Made by a program: the position numbers and the translations under genes. A DNA stretch of 64,000 nucleotides, from assembly GCF_030409835.1 (NCBI RefSeq), contig NZ_JAUFQO010000016.1, forward strand, positions 62,001 through 126,000. Reading direction: 5' to 3'. The DNA is from Lutimonas halocynthiae (GTDB lineage Bacteria > Bacteroidota > Bacteroidia > Flavobacteriales > Flavobacteriaceae). Position 1 is the stretch's first letter. Each line of letters starts with the position of its first letter. This document shows positions 1 to 8,644 of the stretch, in pieces. The notes under the pieces are model-generated. The model was not told where the DNA came from and searched no databases. It saw only the letters and a program-made list of their open reading frames with translations.

Positions 1-777
1 AATGCAACTGGTATACGCGAATCGCTTTTTCAGAATCTTTTGAATCAATTCAAATTCGATTTGAATTTTAAAGATGTGATTCGGCTAACTGATGGTTATG
101 ATATTCAGGACGCCATTTATAATGCGTATTATGAGGGGTTAAACAATACAGTCTTTATTGTGAGGTCAAATAAGAGGGCCAACCTCTATAATCAGCAGAT
201 CAGAATCAATATTTTAGGATATGAAAATGAAATCACTTCTGGTGATTTCGTAATGATCGTGAAGAATAATTATTTTTGGCTTCAGGATGCTCCAAAAGTT
301 GGATTTATTGCCAATGGTGACATATGCGAAGTATTGGAAATTTTTAGTTTTAAGGAGCTTTATGGATTTCGTTTTGCTGAAGTTAAACTGCGACTTGTGG
401 ATTACGAAGATGAGCCTCCTTTCGAGACGGTGCTATTATTAGATACACTCCACAGTGAGGCACCCTCATTGTCATATGAAGATTCAAACAGATTGTATCA
501 CGCTGTAGGAGAAGACTATGCAGAAGAAAGATCGAAGTATAAGAGGTTATTAGCCATTAAAAGCAATAAGTATTTTAATGCCTTGCAGGTAAAATTCTCC
601 TATGCGCTTACCTGTCATAAAACACAAGGAGGGCAATGGGACAATGTGTTTATAGAGCAGCCTTACATGCCTGAAGGTGAAGATATTTCGTATCTTAGAT
701 GGTTATACACGGCGGTTACCCGTGCTCAAAAGAAATTATTTTTAATTGGTTTTAAGGAAGCGTACTTTGAAGAATAG
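1..777 (+). CDS. RecD-like ATP-dependent DNA helicase, C-terminal part (5' end outside window)
   Basis: The reading frame is open from the first base, so this is the C-terminal ~258 residues of a longer protein. Visible superfamily 1 helicase motifs are a motif IV-like stretch (NTVFIVRSNKRANLYN), a motif V-like segment (YALTCHKTQGGQWDNVFIEQP reduced to its core TCHKTQGGQWD) and motif VI (YTAVTRAQKKLFLIG). This arrangement matches RecD/UvrD-type helicases that unwind DNA with ATP. The Walker A and B motifs would lie upstream of the window. The exact subfamily (RecD2-like or a UvrD paralogue) cannot be fixed from this fragment. The last bases overlap the start of the following carboxypeptidase gene. 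Confidence 0.8.
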   Translation, partial: NATGIRESLFQNLLNQFKFDLNFKDVIRLTDGYDIQDAIYNAYYEGLNNTVFIVRSNKRANLYNQQIRINILGYENEITSGDFVMIVKNNYFWLQDAPKVGFIANGDICEVLEIFSFKELYGFRFAEVKLRLVDYEDEPPFETVLLLDTLHSEAPSLSYEDSNRLYHAVGEDYAEERSKYKRLLAIKSNKYFNALQVKFSYALTCHKTQGGQWDNVFIEQPYMPEGEDISYLRWLYTAVTRAQKKLFLIGFKEAYFEE

Positions 778-2029
778 CTTAATCATAGGTGTTTTACTCA
801 TATCATTGTTCATGTCATGTTCAGCATCGAAAAGCCTGGAAAAGGATCTTGCTGAGATGAATGAAAGCAATTCGTATTTCATGGGTTTGTCGGTAGTTGA
901 CGCATCAAATGGTCGCACTATAATTGATTTTCAAGGAAACAAGTATTTTACACCGGCATCTAACGTTAAATTGTTTACGCTATATGCTGCATTAAAAACC
1001 TTAAAGGATTCTGTACCAAGTTTTGAATACTACAAATCTGGCGATTCTTTAATCATAAGAGGAGCAGGAGATCCAACTTTTTTAAACGATTCACTCCATG
1101 TTAACTCTATAGACTTTTTAAAAAACAAGGACTTTAAACTGTATTTTTTGGATAGAGATCTGGATGATGATGTATATGGCCCAGGATGGTCATGGGATGA
1201 TTATCAATACACTTATATGCCCGAGAAAAGCCTGATGCCTCTATATGGTAACACCATAAGAATTGCTCATAGTCAAGATAATTTACAGGTGTTTCCATCA
1301 TTTTTCACGAATAGGGTCCACATAAGTGATCATCATAAAAAAGCAAGAGATCTAAATGAAAATAATTTTTATATTTCGAAATCAGGAGGAAATTCGGATA
1401 AAAAAGTGCCGTTTATAACTTCAAATCAATTGGTGGCCGACCTTTTAAGCCAGGAATTGGATGTCAAAGTCACATTAGTTAAGGAAATGTCAGATAGAAA
1501 ATTCGAAGCATTCAAAGAGGTCCCTTATGATTCACTTTATGCCAAAATGATGAAAGAATCAGACAATTTCATTGCTGAACAGCTGATGCTACAGGTAGGA
1601 AATAGGTCTGTTCAACAATATAGTATTCCCAAAGGCATTAATTATATTTTGGATAGCTGTTTAGCTGATTTACCACAAAGACCACGTTGGGTAGATGGTT
1701 CTGGTTTGTCTAGGTATAATTTGTTCAGTCCTCAGAGCATCGTCTTTTTGTTGCAAAAAATGTATGCTGAAATCCCGAATGAAAAACTGATGTCCTATTT
1801 TCCTCAAGGGGGAATAGACGGGACACTTAAAAATGATTATAGCGAACAAGAGTATATTCGCGCTAAATCGGGTACATTGTCTAATAATTATAGTTTATCC
1901 GGTTACCTGACTACTAAGAAAGGTAACTTGCTTGTATTTAGCTATATGAACAACCATTATCCAGGAAGTTCAAGAGAGCGAAAAAAGGAAATGGCTATTT
2001 TTTTTAGAAAATTACATGAAGAATATTGA
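767..2029 (+). CDS. dacB: D-alanyl-D-alanine carboxypeptidase/endopeptidase (PBP4 family, peptidase S13), lipoprotein
   Basis: A penicillin-binding-protein-4 type enzyme that trims or cleaves peptidoglycan cross-links in the periplasm. The serine-hydrolase triad is present in order: SxxK (SNVK, near residue 65), SxN (SDN in KESDNFIAEQ) and KTG-like (KSGT in RAKSGTLSNN). The N-terminus is a lipoprotein signal ending in LFMSC. I chose a TTG start at 767 because AAGGAAG lies six bases upstream and the protein then begins MKNSLIIGVLL. A farther TTG at 746 would add seven residues. The start lies inside the end of the helicase gene. At ~420 aa the length is normal for the family. Confidence 0.88.
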   Translation: MKNSLIIGVLLISLFMSCSASKSLEKDLAEMNESNSYFMGLSVVDASNGRTIIDFQGNKYFTPASNVKLFTLYAALKTLKDSVPSFEYYKSGDSLIIRGAGDPTFLNDSLHVNSIDFLKNKDFKLYFLDRDLDDDVYGPGWSWDDYQYTYMPEKSLMPLYGNTIRIAHSQDNLQVFPSFFTNRVHISDHHKKARDLNENNFYISKSGGNSDKKVPFITSNQLVADLLSQELDVKVTLVKEMSDRKFEAFKEVPYDSLYAKMMKESDNFIAEQLMLQVGNRSVQQYSIPKGINYILDSCLADLPQRPRWVDGSGLSRYNLFSPQSIVFLLQKMYAEIPNEKLMSYFPQGGIDGTLKNDYSEQEYIRAKSGTLSNNYSLSGYLTTKKGNLLVFSYMNNHYPGSSRERKKEMAIFFRKLHEEY

Positions 2030-2035
2030 TATATT

Positions 2036-3679
2036 TTATTCAAATAACACTCTTTCTTCTGCATCAAACCAGGCCCTATACATCGGACTATGTATCTTTT
2101 CAACATGACTTCGTTTAATCTTCATAGTAGGTGTCAAAAGTCCATTTTCAATCGTCCAATCTTCTTTCATGACAATAGCTTTTTCAATCTTCTCGTGTTT
2201 TTCTAAGGTAGGATTTATTTCAAGAATTGAATTAAGAAGGCTTTCTGAAAGGTCAAAATTTGATTTATTTTTCCCTGTTTCAGATGGGATAACAAGCATG
2301 ATGGGTTGAGGAATCCCCATTCCAACAATACATATTTGTTCTATATCTGAATTGTTTAATAACAACATTTCCATAGGAGCAGGAGATATATATTTTCCCT
2401 TATCTGTCTTAAACTGGTCTTTTGCCCTTCCGGTTATGAACAAATAACCGTCATGATCATACTCTCCTAAGTCTCCGGTTTTTAAATACCCCGTATCATC
2501 AAATACTTTTGCTGTTTCCTCAGGATCTTTGTAGTACCCAAGCATCAGGCAATCATTTTTAACGCAAATTTCTCCAATATCAGAAAGTTTGGCCGTTGCA
2601 CCTGCTGTAAATTTTCCAACCGAACCAATTTTGTTTCTATCGGGAAGGTTGCAATGTGAAATGATGCAATCTTCTGTCATTCCATATGCTTGAATGATTT
2701 CAATTCCTAATTTTTTGAACCAAATTATTATTGAATCTGATAAAGGAGCAGCTCCTGAAGCGACATATAATGCCTTAGAGAGCCCTAGTTTTTGTTTGAT
2801 CTTATTCTTTAAAATTTTATTTAAAATGGGAATTTTAAGAAGTGTATTGAGTTTTTTTTGTGGCAGGCCTTCAAGGATTTTTTCTTGAAACTTTGCATAA
2901 ATTCTTGGGACAGCAAAAAACAAATCAGGTTGTGTAGCTTCAAGATTGCTGGCAAAAGAATCCAAAGACTCAGAAAAAGTAAGTGAGCCGCCAACGTATA
3001 GGGCTCCCATTTCTAAGCCAATTCTTTCTGCTATATGTGACAAGGGGAGGTATGAGAAATAAGATGTATGGGTAGGAAGCTTAAGCGTATTAATGATATT
3101 TCGGGCAGCATTGATGAAGTTCTCATGACTATGCATGACACCTTTTGGATTGCCTGTGGTGCCCGAAGTGTAAATAATTGTTATGAGATCTTTAGGATCT
3201 GGCAGGCTAATTTTTTCCAAGGGTTCATTTCGTTCAAGGAGTGATTCCCAGGTTTCTGATTCGTTAATCCCATATTTTTCAACACTAATTTTTGGAATAT
3301 GAGTAAAGGCATTCTTTTGAGATTCGTAATTATCTAACTTACCAACAAACAGTAGTTTACTGTCACTATGCTCAATAATTAGTTTAATTGATTTATCATT
3401 GAGTGTTGGGTAGATAGGAATAGAAACATGCCCACTCATCATGATCGCAAGGTCTGCCATGATCCATGCATCGCAATTCTTTGAGAGTAAAGCAATATTA
3501 CTTTTAGGAGGTAACTCTTTTTTAAGTATGGCCTGGGCAATTTGTCTGATTTGCCTGCCGCTTTCCTTAAAACTTAAGGTTTCAATTTCTCCGTTTATAT
3601 GCTGTCTTAAAAATACTTTATTCGGGCAGGTTTCTTCCCAATGGAGGAAGGCTTGTAATGGGGATTTAATATTTTTCAT
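2036..3679 (-). CDS. AMP-dependent acyl-CoA synthetase (long-chain fatty acid-CoA ligase type)
   Basis: An adenylate-forming enzyme expected to activate a fatty acid with ATP and CoA. The ATP/AMP signature YTSGTTGNPKG lies at residues 170-180, followed by the YGMTED core motif, the TGDLGEYD motif and the GRAKDQFKTDKGKYISP hinge that marks long-chain acyl-CoA synthetases. It has no signal peptide and is probably cytoplasmic or membrane-peripheral. The 547 aa length is slightly short for FadD but complete. It converges on the carboxypeptidase gene with only six bases between them. Substrate chain length cannot be read from the sequence. Confidence 0.87.
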   Translation of the reverse strand: MKNIKSPLQAFLHWEETCPNKVFLRQHINGEIETLSFKESGRQIRQIAQAILKKELPPKSNIALLSKNCDAWIMADLAIMMSGHVSIPIYPTLNDKSIKLIIEHSDSKLLFVGKLDNYESQKNAFTHIPKISVEKYGINESETWESLLERNEPLEKISLPDPKDLITIIYTSGTTGNPKGVMHSHENFINAARNIINTLKLPTHTSYFSYLPLSHIAERIGLEMGALYVGGSLTFSESLDSFASNLEATQPDLFFAVPRIYAKFQEKILEGLPQKKLNTLLKIPILNKILKNKIKQKLGLSKALYVASGAAPLSDSIIIWFKKLGIEIIQAYGMTEDCIISHCNLPDRNKIGSVGKFTAGATAKLSDIGEICVKNDCLMLGYYKDPEETAKVFDDTGYLKTGDLGEYDHDGYLFITGRAKDQFKTDKGKYISPAPMEMLLLNNSDIEQICIVGMGIPQPIMLVIPSETGKNKSNFDLSESLLNSILEINPTLEKHEKIEKAIVMKEDWTIENGLLTPTMKIKRSHVEKIHSPMYRAWFDAEERVLFE

Positions 3680-3772
3680 ATAGAATTTGGCTACTTAATT
3701 ATGCCAAGTTATGAAAAAAAAATAATAGGATAGAAATATCTTTTTGATCAAAGTTGCTAAGGTGTAACAAGC

Positions 3773-4699
3773 TTAAATAGTATTTTTATAATCCTTCAGC
3801 TGATCTTCAATATATTTTATAATTTCTATAGGATCAGTTTTGTAATCAAACCACTTGATTTCTTTATCTTTTCTGAACCATGTTCCCTGTCTTTTAGCAA
3901 ACCTTCTGGTATTCTGTTTGATTAGGTTCACAGCTTCTTCAAGGGTTTGTGAGCCATCAAAATAACTAAACAATTCTTTGTATCCTACTGTTTGCAGCGC
4001 ATTTAATTCTTTATGAGGATAAAGTTTTTCAGCTTCTTGCAACAAGCCATTTTCCATCATGATGTCTACTCTTAGGTTGATTCTTTCATAAACTACATTT
4101 CTATCAGTTGTCAAACCAATTTTCAGGGAATTAAATATTCTTTTTTTTGAGTGAAGGCCCAAATAATAAGAAAATGGATGTTCGGATCCCAGGCAAATTT
4201 CCAGAGCTCTTATCAGTCTTTGTTTGTTGTCAATGTCAATCCGTTTGTAAGATAATGGGTCTAATTCTAATAACTGTTCTTGAAGTGTTTCGATTCCGTG
4301 TAAATCCAATTTGATTTTAAGCTCTTTTCTTATTTCTGGATCCACCAGCGGGAAATCATCCAATCCTTTTGTCACAGCGTCAACATAAAGTCCGCTACCT
4401 CCAGTCATAATCATAATTTCGTTATGCTCGAAAAGATTCGAAAGTAAGGCGATGGCATCTTTCTCAAAAGCACCAACACTATAATCTTCAAAAATGGAAC
4501 GATTTTGTATAAAGTGATGTTTAGCGGACTCTAATTCGTTTTTTGACGGAACGGCGGTTCCAATAGCCATCTCTTTATAAAATTGACGCGAGTCACAAGA
4601 AATGATATCAGTCTTGAAATGACCGGCCAAAACGATACTTAAGGCGGTTTTTCCTATTGCGGTAGGCCCAATTAACGAGATCAAAGTCTTGTTTTTCAT
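3773..4699 (-). CDS. miaA: tRNA dimethylallyltransferase MiaA
   Basis: Transfers a dimethylallyl group to N6 of A37 in tRNAs that read UNN codons. The P-loop GPTAIGKT sits at the N-terminus, followed by the DSRQFYKEM segment that recognises the substrate, a GGSGLYVDAV motif and the C-terminal RQGTWFRKD tRNA-binding stretch. I took the ATG at 4699 (MKNKTLISLIGPT) rather than one six codons upstream, because MiaA proteins begin just before the P-loop. About 308 aa, normal for the family. Confidence 0.95.
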   Translation of the reverse strand: MKNKTLISLIGPTAIGKTALSIVLAGHFKTDIISCDSRQFYKEMAIGTAVPSKNELESAKHHFIQNRSIFEDYSVGAFEKDAIALLSNLFEHNEIMIMTGGSGLYVDAVTKGLDDFPLVDPEIRKELKIKLDLHGIETLQEQLLELDPLSYKRIDIDNKQRLIRALEICLGSEHPFSYYLGLHSKKRIFNSLKIGLTTDRNVVYERINLRVDIMMENGLLQEAEKLYPHKELNALQTVGYKELFSYFDGSQTLEEAVNLIKQNTRRFAKRQGTWFRKDKEIKWFDYKTDPIEIIKYIEDQLKDYKNTI

Positions 4700-4827
4700 C
4701 CTTCCAAAAATAGGCAATTATCACGATTTTTTTTTGTCAATTTTAAAAATAGTAACAGAGTAGTATAATGTAGAATAAATGAGACAATTATGCGTTATAA
4801 TATGGATTAATTAAGGTGTCAGTTACT

Positions 4828-7365
4828 ATGTTTAAACGCTTAAGTTTTATTTTTTTCCTTTTAGGTGCAATCCAATTGACTTGGTCTCAGCAATTGGAGA
4901 TTAAGGGTAATGGCATTGTAATAGCAGGTGATGGTTTGAATACACCCGATATAAATGATGGGACCCTTTATGAATCAATACCCATAGCTGCGACTCGAAT
5001 TCATGATTTTGTTTTAGAAAACACTGGTTTTCAGGATCTTAAAGTTGAGCGTATAAGCGTAAATTCCAATATTTTTAAGACTGATGGTCGTATACGTCGA
5101 ATTAAAAAAGGTGAATCTGCCAATCTAGGAATCGTTTTTGAACCTTTAAATGTTGGGGTTTTTGAGGCAACAGTTAGCATAAGGGTAAAAGGGGGTAAGT
5201 CAACTAAAGATTATTCTTTTAATGTTAAAGGTTCAGCATCTCAACCTTCCGGGCTTCCTGAAATTATGATATCTCAATATTATGATAATGAGGATAACGA
5301 TCAAATCGAAATCAAAAACCTTACGGATTATGATATTCAAGACAAGAAATATTTCCTTGCTATTTATGGGAAAAGAGATGATTTAAATAAAGCTCCGAAA
5401 AAAAACAGGATAATTGAAATTGATGAGATGGGAGCAGAGGAGGTATTGGTGTATTCAAAATTTGAATTAACTGGAAATGAGCTTGTGATTATCTCAAGTT
5501 CAAAAAGGAATAATTGCTATGCCGATAGAATCGATATTATTGGAAATCAAAATATTTTTTTAGGAAACAATGTGTCGTTTAGTAAAGGCGGATGTGCAAC
5601 TGAAACAGCTCATAGGGAATTCAGTTTTGATGATTGGATAGAATTGACAAATGTGAAAGTTGACTTAGCTTCCGCAAACCAAAATATTTCTTTAGGGGCC
5701 TACCAATCAGGCCCAATCAGTTGGACAAACACCGGCTGGTCTGCAGGGCAACTACCTGATTTAACTAGAATTGTGCATATAGACCATCCATATTCTGGTA
5801 GTTCCGGTAATATTGAAGCTTGTGATCTTATCATTAATGAGCCGATTGATTTTAATGTGGGAGGCACTAATTCTGTAATAGTCTACAGGGATCTGACTAT
5901 CAATGCTGCATTTGAAATTGGTGATAATGAGTCACTTGTAATGTATGACGATGATGCAACTATTAACGGAAGTATTAAAAAACATGAGAATTCTACTTTC
6001 CGAAATAACACATATGACTTCACCTATTGGTCATCTCCTGTAGAAGAGGCAGATCTGGCAAAAGTATTTGCGGGTGTTAATTCAAATCGAATATACTATT
6101 ATGACCAATCTAGAACAACCACGTCAGATAAAAATCACCCTGATTTTTGGTCCACTTGGGTTCTTGCTTCTGACAAAATGAAAAATGGAAGAGGTTATGC
6201 GGCAGAGGGAATAGCAGGTGAAACAGGAGTTCATGAAATTGTGTTTGAAGGAAAACCCAATAACGGGACCATTTATGAAGATCTTAATTTTCACAATGAC
6301 GATGGTGCAAACACAAATGTTGACAATGATTTTAATATGTTAGGAAACCCATATCCTTCAGCGATAAACATAGAAACCTTTTTTGAAATTAATTCAGATG
6401 TGATCGAGCCAACAGTATATCTATGGACTCATATGACTCCAGTTGACCAAGATTCGGGAGATTTTTCATTTGATGATTATGCAACGTATAATTATATTGG
6501 AGGAACAGGAGTTGGGAAAAGAGCTATTGGAGGTGATCCTCCTACAAAGAATATTGGCTCATCTCAAGGTTTTTTTGTAAGGGCCAAGAAGCATGCTAAG
6601 GTGACTTTTAACAATACAATGCGTATGGTTGATGCCAATGATCAATTTTTTAAAGGTCGTTTGATTAAGAAAGAAAAAAGCGATACTGAAAAAGACAGGA
6701 TTTGGCTTGATTTAACAACAAATCAGGGAGGTTTTAATCAGATATTAATTGGTTTCGATGATAAGGCTTCAGATGCTTATGACAGTGGATATGATGCCTT
6801 GAAATTTGAAGGCTCCAATAAAATTGGATTCTATTCGGTATTAAATTCAGATAAATTGACAATTCAAGGTTTAGCGCCATTTAACGAGGCCAAAGAAATC
6901 TTGCTGGGTTTTGATACAAAATTAGCACAGAGAGAATACTCCATATCAATTTCTGGGCTTGAGGGTAAATTAAGAGATGCAGACCTTATTCTTTATGACA
7001 ACCTGCTGAACATTTCACATGATCTCGAAAAATCAGCTTATACATTTATGCATAATGAAATAGGGGGGTTCCCTGGCAGGTTTAGCCTGAAATTAAGGCA
7101 TGAGGTTGATCTTTCAATTGAGGAAGAGCCAATACAAGAGGAGCTGATTATAAGTAATGCAGAAGATGTTTTTAGTATTGTGGCTTCGAATGAGGTATCA
7201 ACTCTAAATATGTTTGATTTGCAAGGAAGGTTAATAATGCGAATCCATCCGAATCAAAAATCTTTTGATTTTGTCGAATCTGAATCCAGAAAAGGAGAAA
7301 TTCTATTATTAGAGATTCAAATGAAGGACCAAAAACGCATAGTTAAAAAAACCTACAAACAGTAA
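4828..7365 (+). CDS. Large secreted protein with choice-of-anchor-D-like and lamin-tail-like regions, T9SS sorting domain
   Basis: An exported protein of 845 aa with a Sec signal peptide (residues 1-21, ending WSQ). Residues ~25-140 resemble the choice-of-anchor D/ASH-type immunoglobulin-like fold (VLENTGFQDLKVERI, GIVFEPLNVG). Residues ~145-265 look like a lamin-tail-like beta domain (MISQYYDNEDNDQIEIKNLT). The C-terminal ~75 residues (MFDLQGRLIMR, ending IVKKTYKQ) look like a type A sorting domain of the Bacteroidota type IX secretion system. No catalytic motif is seen, so a surface or adhesive role is only inference. I start at the ATG at 4828. A GTG at 4816 would add four residues before the signal peptide. 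Confidence 0.75.
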   Translation: MFKRLSFIFFLLGAIQLTWSQQLEIKGNGIVIAGDGLNTPDINDGTLYESIPIAATRIHDFVLENTGFQDLKVERISVNSNIFKTDGRIRRIKKGESANLGIVFEPLNVGVFEATVSIRVKGGKSTKDYSFNVKGSASQPSGLPEIMISQYYDNEDNDQIEIKNLTDYDIQDKKYFLAIYGKRDDLNKAPKKNRIIEIDEMGAEEVLVYSKFELTGNELVIISSSKRNNCYADRIDIIGNQNIFLGNNVSFSKGGCATETAHREFSFDDWIELTNVKVDLASANQNISLGAYQSGPISWTNTGWSAGQLPDLTRIVHIDHPYSGSSGNIEACDLIINEPIDFNVGGTNSVIVYRDLTINAAFEIGDNESLVMYDDDATINGSIKKHENSTFRNNTYDFTYWSSPVEEADLAKVFAGVNSNRIYYYDQSRTTTSDKNHPDFWSTWVLASDKMKNGRGYAAEGIAGETGVHEIVFEGKPNNGTIYEDLNFHNDDGANTNVDNDFNMLGNPYPSAINIETFFEINSDVIEPTVYLWTHMTPVDQDSGDFSFDDYATYNYIGGTGVGKRAIGGDPPTKNIGSSQGFFVRAKKHAKVTFNNTMRMVDANDQFFKGRLIKKEKSDTEKDRIWLDLTTNQGGFNQILIGFDDKASDAYDSGYDALKFEGSNKIGFYSVLNSDKLTIQGLAPFNEAKEILLGFDTKLAQREYSISISGLEGKLRDADLILYDNLLNISHDLEKSAYTFMHNEIGGFPGRFSLKLRHEVDLSIEEEPIQEELIISNAEDVFSIVASNEVSTLNMFDLQGRLIMRIHPNQKSFDFVESESRKGEILLLEIQMKDQKRIVKKTYKQ

Positions 7366-7372
7366 TAAGTTT

Positions 7373-8197
7373 TTATAATACTTCACCACATTTATAACAA
7401 TATTTCGCTCCATCTTTATGGTTGCCTTCAGAACAATTTTCGCAGGCATTTGTATTCAAATCTATGTTTTGACCCATTTCTTTTGCCATTTCAGCACCTA
7501 CAATTCCAGTTGGAATTGCGATGATGCCATAACCAAGAATCATTACCAAACTCGCTAAAAGCTGCCCCACAGCTGTCTGAGGAGCGATATCTCCATAGCC
7601 TACAGTTGTTAAAGTTACAATTGCCCAATAAATACTTCTTGGAATACTGGTAAAGCCACTAGGGTCACCCTCAATTAAATACATGAGCGTTCCAATAATG
7701 ACACAAATGATTAAGACGGCCGAGATGAAAACAAAAATTTTGAACCGACTTGCTTTTAAGGCCTTGCCCAGATTATTTGTCGCGCCAACAAATCTCACCA
7801 ACTTCAAAATTCTAAAAATACGCAATAATCTCAGTGCTCTAAGAGCTACTAAGGCATGTGCGCCTCCAATAAATAGCGATAAGTATTTTGGTATCGTCGA
7901 GAGAAAATCAATTACTCCATAAAAACTAAAAATATATGATTTTGGTTTTTTGACACTGATAACGCGGAGAATATATTCAATAGTAAACAAGATTGTTATG
8001 ACCCATTCAGAGATGTTAAAAAAAGCATGGTATCGGGCATCCAGCTCTTTCACACTTTCAAGCATAACAAGTAGGATACTAAATAGAATGGCTACAATTA
8101 TAATAAGGTCAAACACTTTACCTTCGCGAGAATCAGCCTCGTAAATTATTTCATGCAATCTAGCTCTCCAAGCATTTTTTGGAACGTTACTTTTCAA
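7373..8197 (-). CDS. Voltage-gated-type potassium channel with C-terminal zinc ribbon
   Basis: A six-transmembrane Kv-like ion channel of the inner membrane. S4 carries regularly spaced arginines (R120, R123, R126, R129, then K132 and R135). The selectivity filter TVGYGD lies at residues 198-203 between S5 and S6. The short cytoplasmic tail holds two Cys-x2-Cys pairs (C252/C255 and C267/C270), which look like a small zinc ribbon. A bacterial Kv channel usually lacks this. The length, 274 aa, suits a KvAP-like channel. It converges on the secreted-protein gene with seven bases between. K+ selectivity follows from the filter. Voltage dependence is inferred from S4. Confidence 0.88.
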   Translation of the reverse strand: MKSNVPKNAWRARLHEIIYEADSREGKVFDLIIIVAILFSILLVMLESVKELDARYHAFFNISEWVITILFTIEYILRVISVKKPKSYIFSFYGVIDFLSTIPKYLSLFIGGAHALVALRALRLLRIFRILKLVRFVGATNNLGKALKASRFKIFVFISAVLIICVIIGTLMYLIEGDPSGFTSIPRSIYWAIVTLTTVGYGDIAPQTAVGQLLASLVMILGYGIIAIPTGIVGAEMAKEMGQNIDLNTNACENCSEGNHKDGAKYCYKCGEVL

Positions 8198-8644
8198 GAA
8201 TCTGTAGTTTTCCCTAAAGATATTAAACTATTACTAGTTTTGATGATTTCCTTGAATAATTCCTTGAGTAATTGATATTTTTCCACCCCATATATTGTGT
8301 AATTAAGTTTTAAGTATTTGATTATCAGATATTAAATATATTTTTTATGGTAACTGAAAATGTAGTAGCCTCCCTTGTTTAGCAGCTTCATAAACCTTGT
8401 ATTCGCCAAGTTGCTTAATTTGTATCCTTTTGGCATCCAAATATTCATTTTTGGGCAAGTTTTATTGATAAAATAATTGTCCTAAGACCCATATGCATTG
8501 AGAGATAAATTGTTCTATTCAAATAGGGCCAATCATTAGAAGCGCTGCATTCATCAGAAATTCTTAAGTGCAGTTTTTAAGGTTTACCAATTAGTTGAAA
8601 AATAAAATGGAGTGATTTATCTAAAATTAAACAGAAATATTTAC
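8198..8644. other. Long intergenic region without a convincing gene
   Basis: 447 bases lie between the potassium channel start and the exonuclease stop, both on the minus strand. There is no long open frame, clear terminator, tRNA or riboswitch. The only coding-like stretch is a short minus-strand frame at 8345-8458, listed separately. The base composition is as AT-rich as other spacers here. Confidence 0.6.
8345..8458 (-). pseudogene. Possible degraded coding remnant (about 37 codons)
   Basis: A short minus-strand frame that begins at a TTG directly downstream of in-frame stops and ends in TAA. It reads LPKNEYLDAKRIQIKQ..., continuing through YKVYEAAKQGR. The charged, protein-like composition differs from random AT-rich translation, which would be rich in F, I, N, K and L runs. 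I recognise no family. It could be the tail of a lost gene, a very small protein, or chance. Confidence 0.18.

Noticed and set aside
3743-3752. Short palindrome TTTGATCAAA
   Set aside because: Ten bases of AT-rich palindrome are expected by chance in such spacers and nothing else supports a site.
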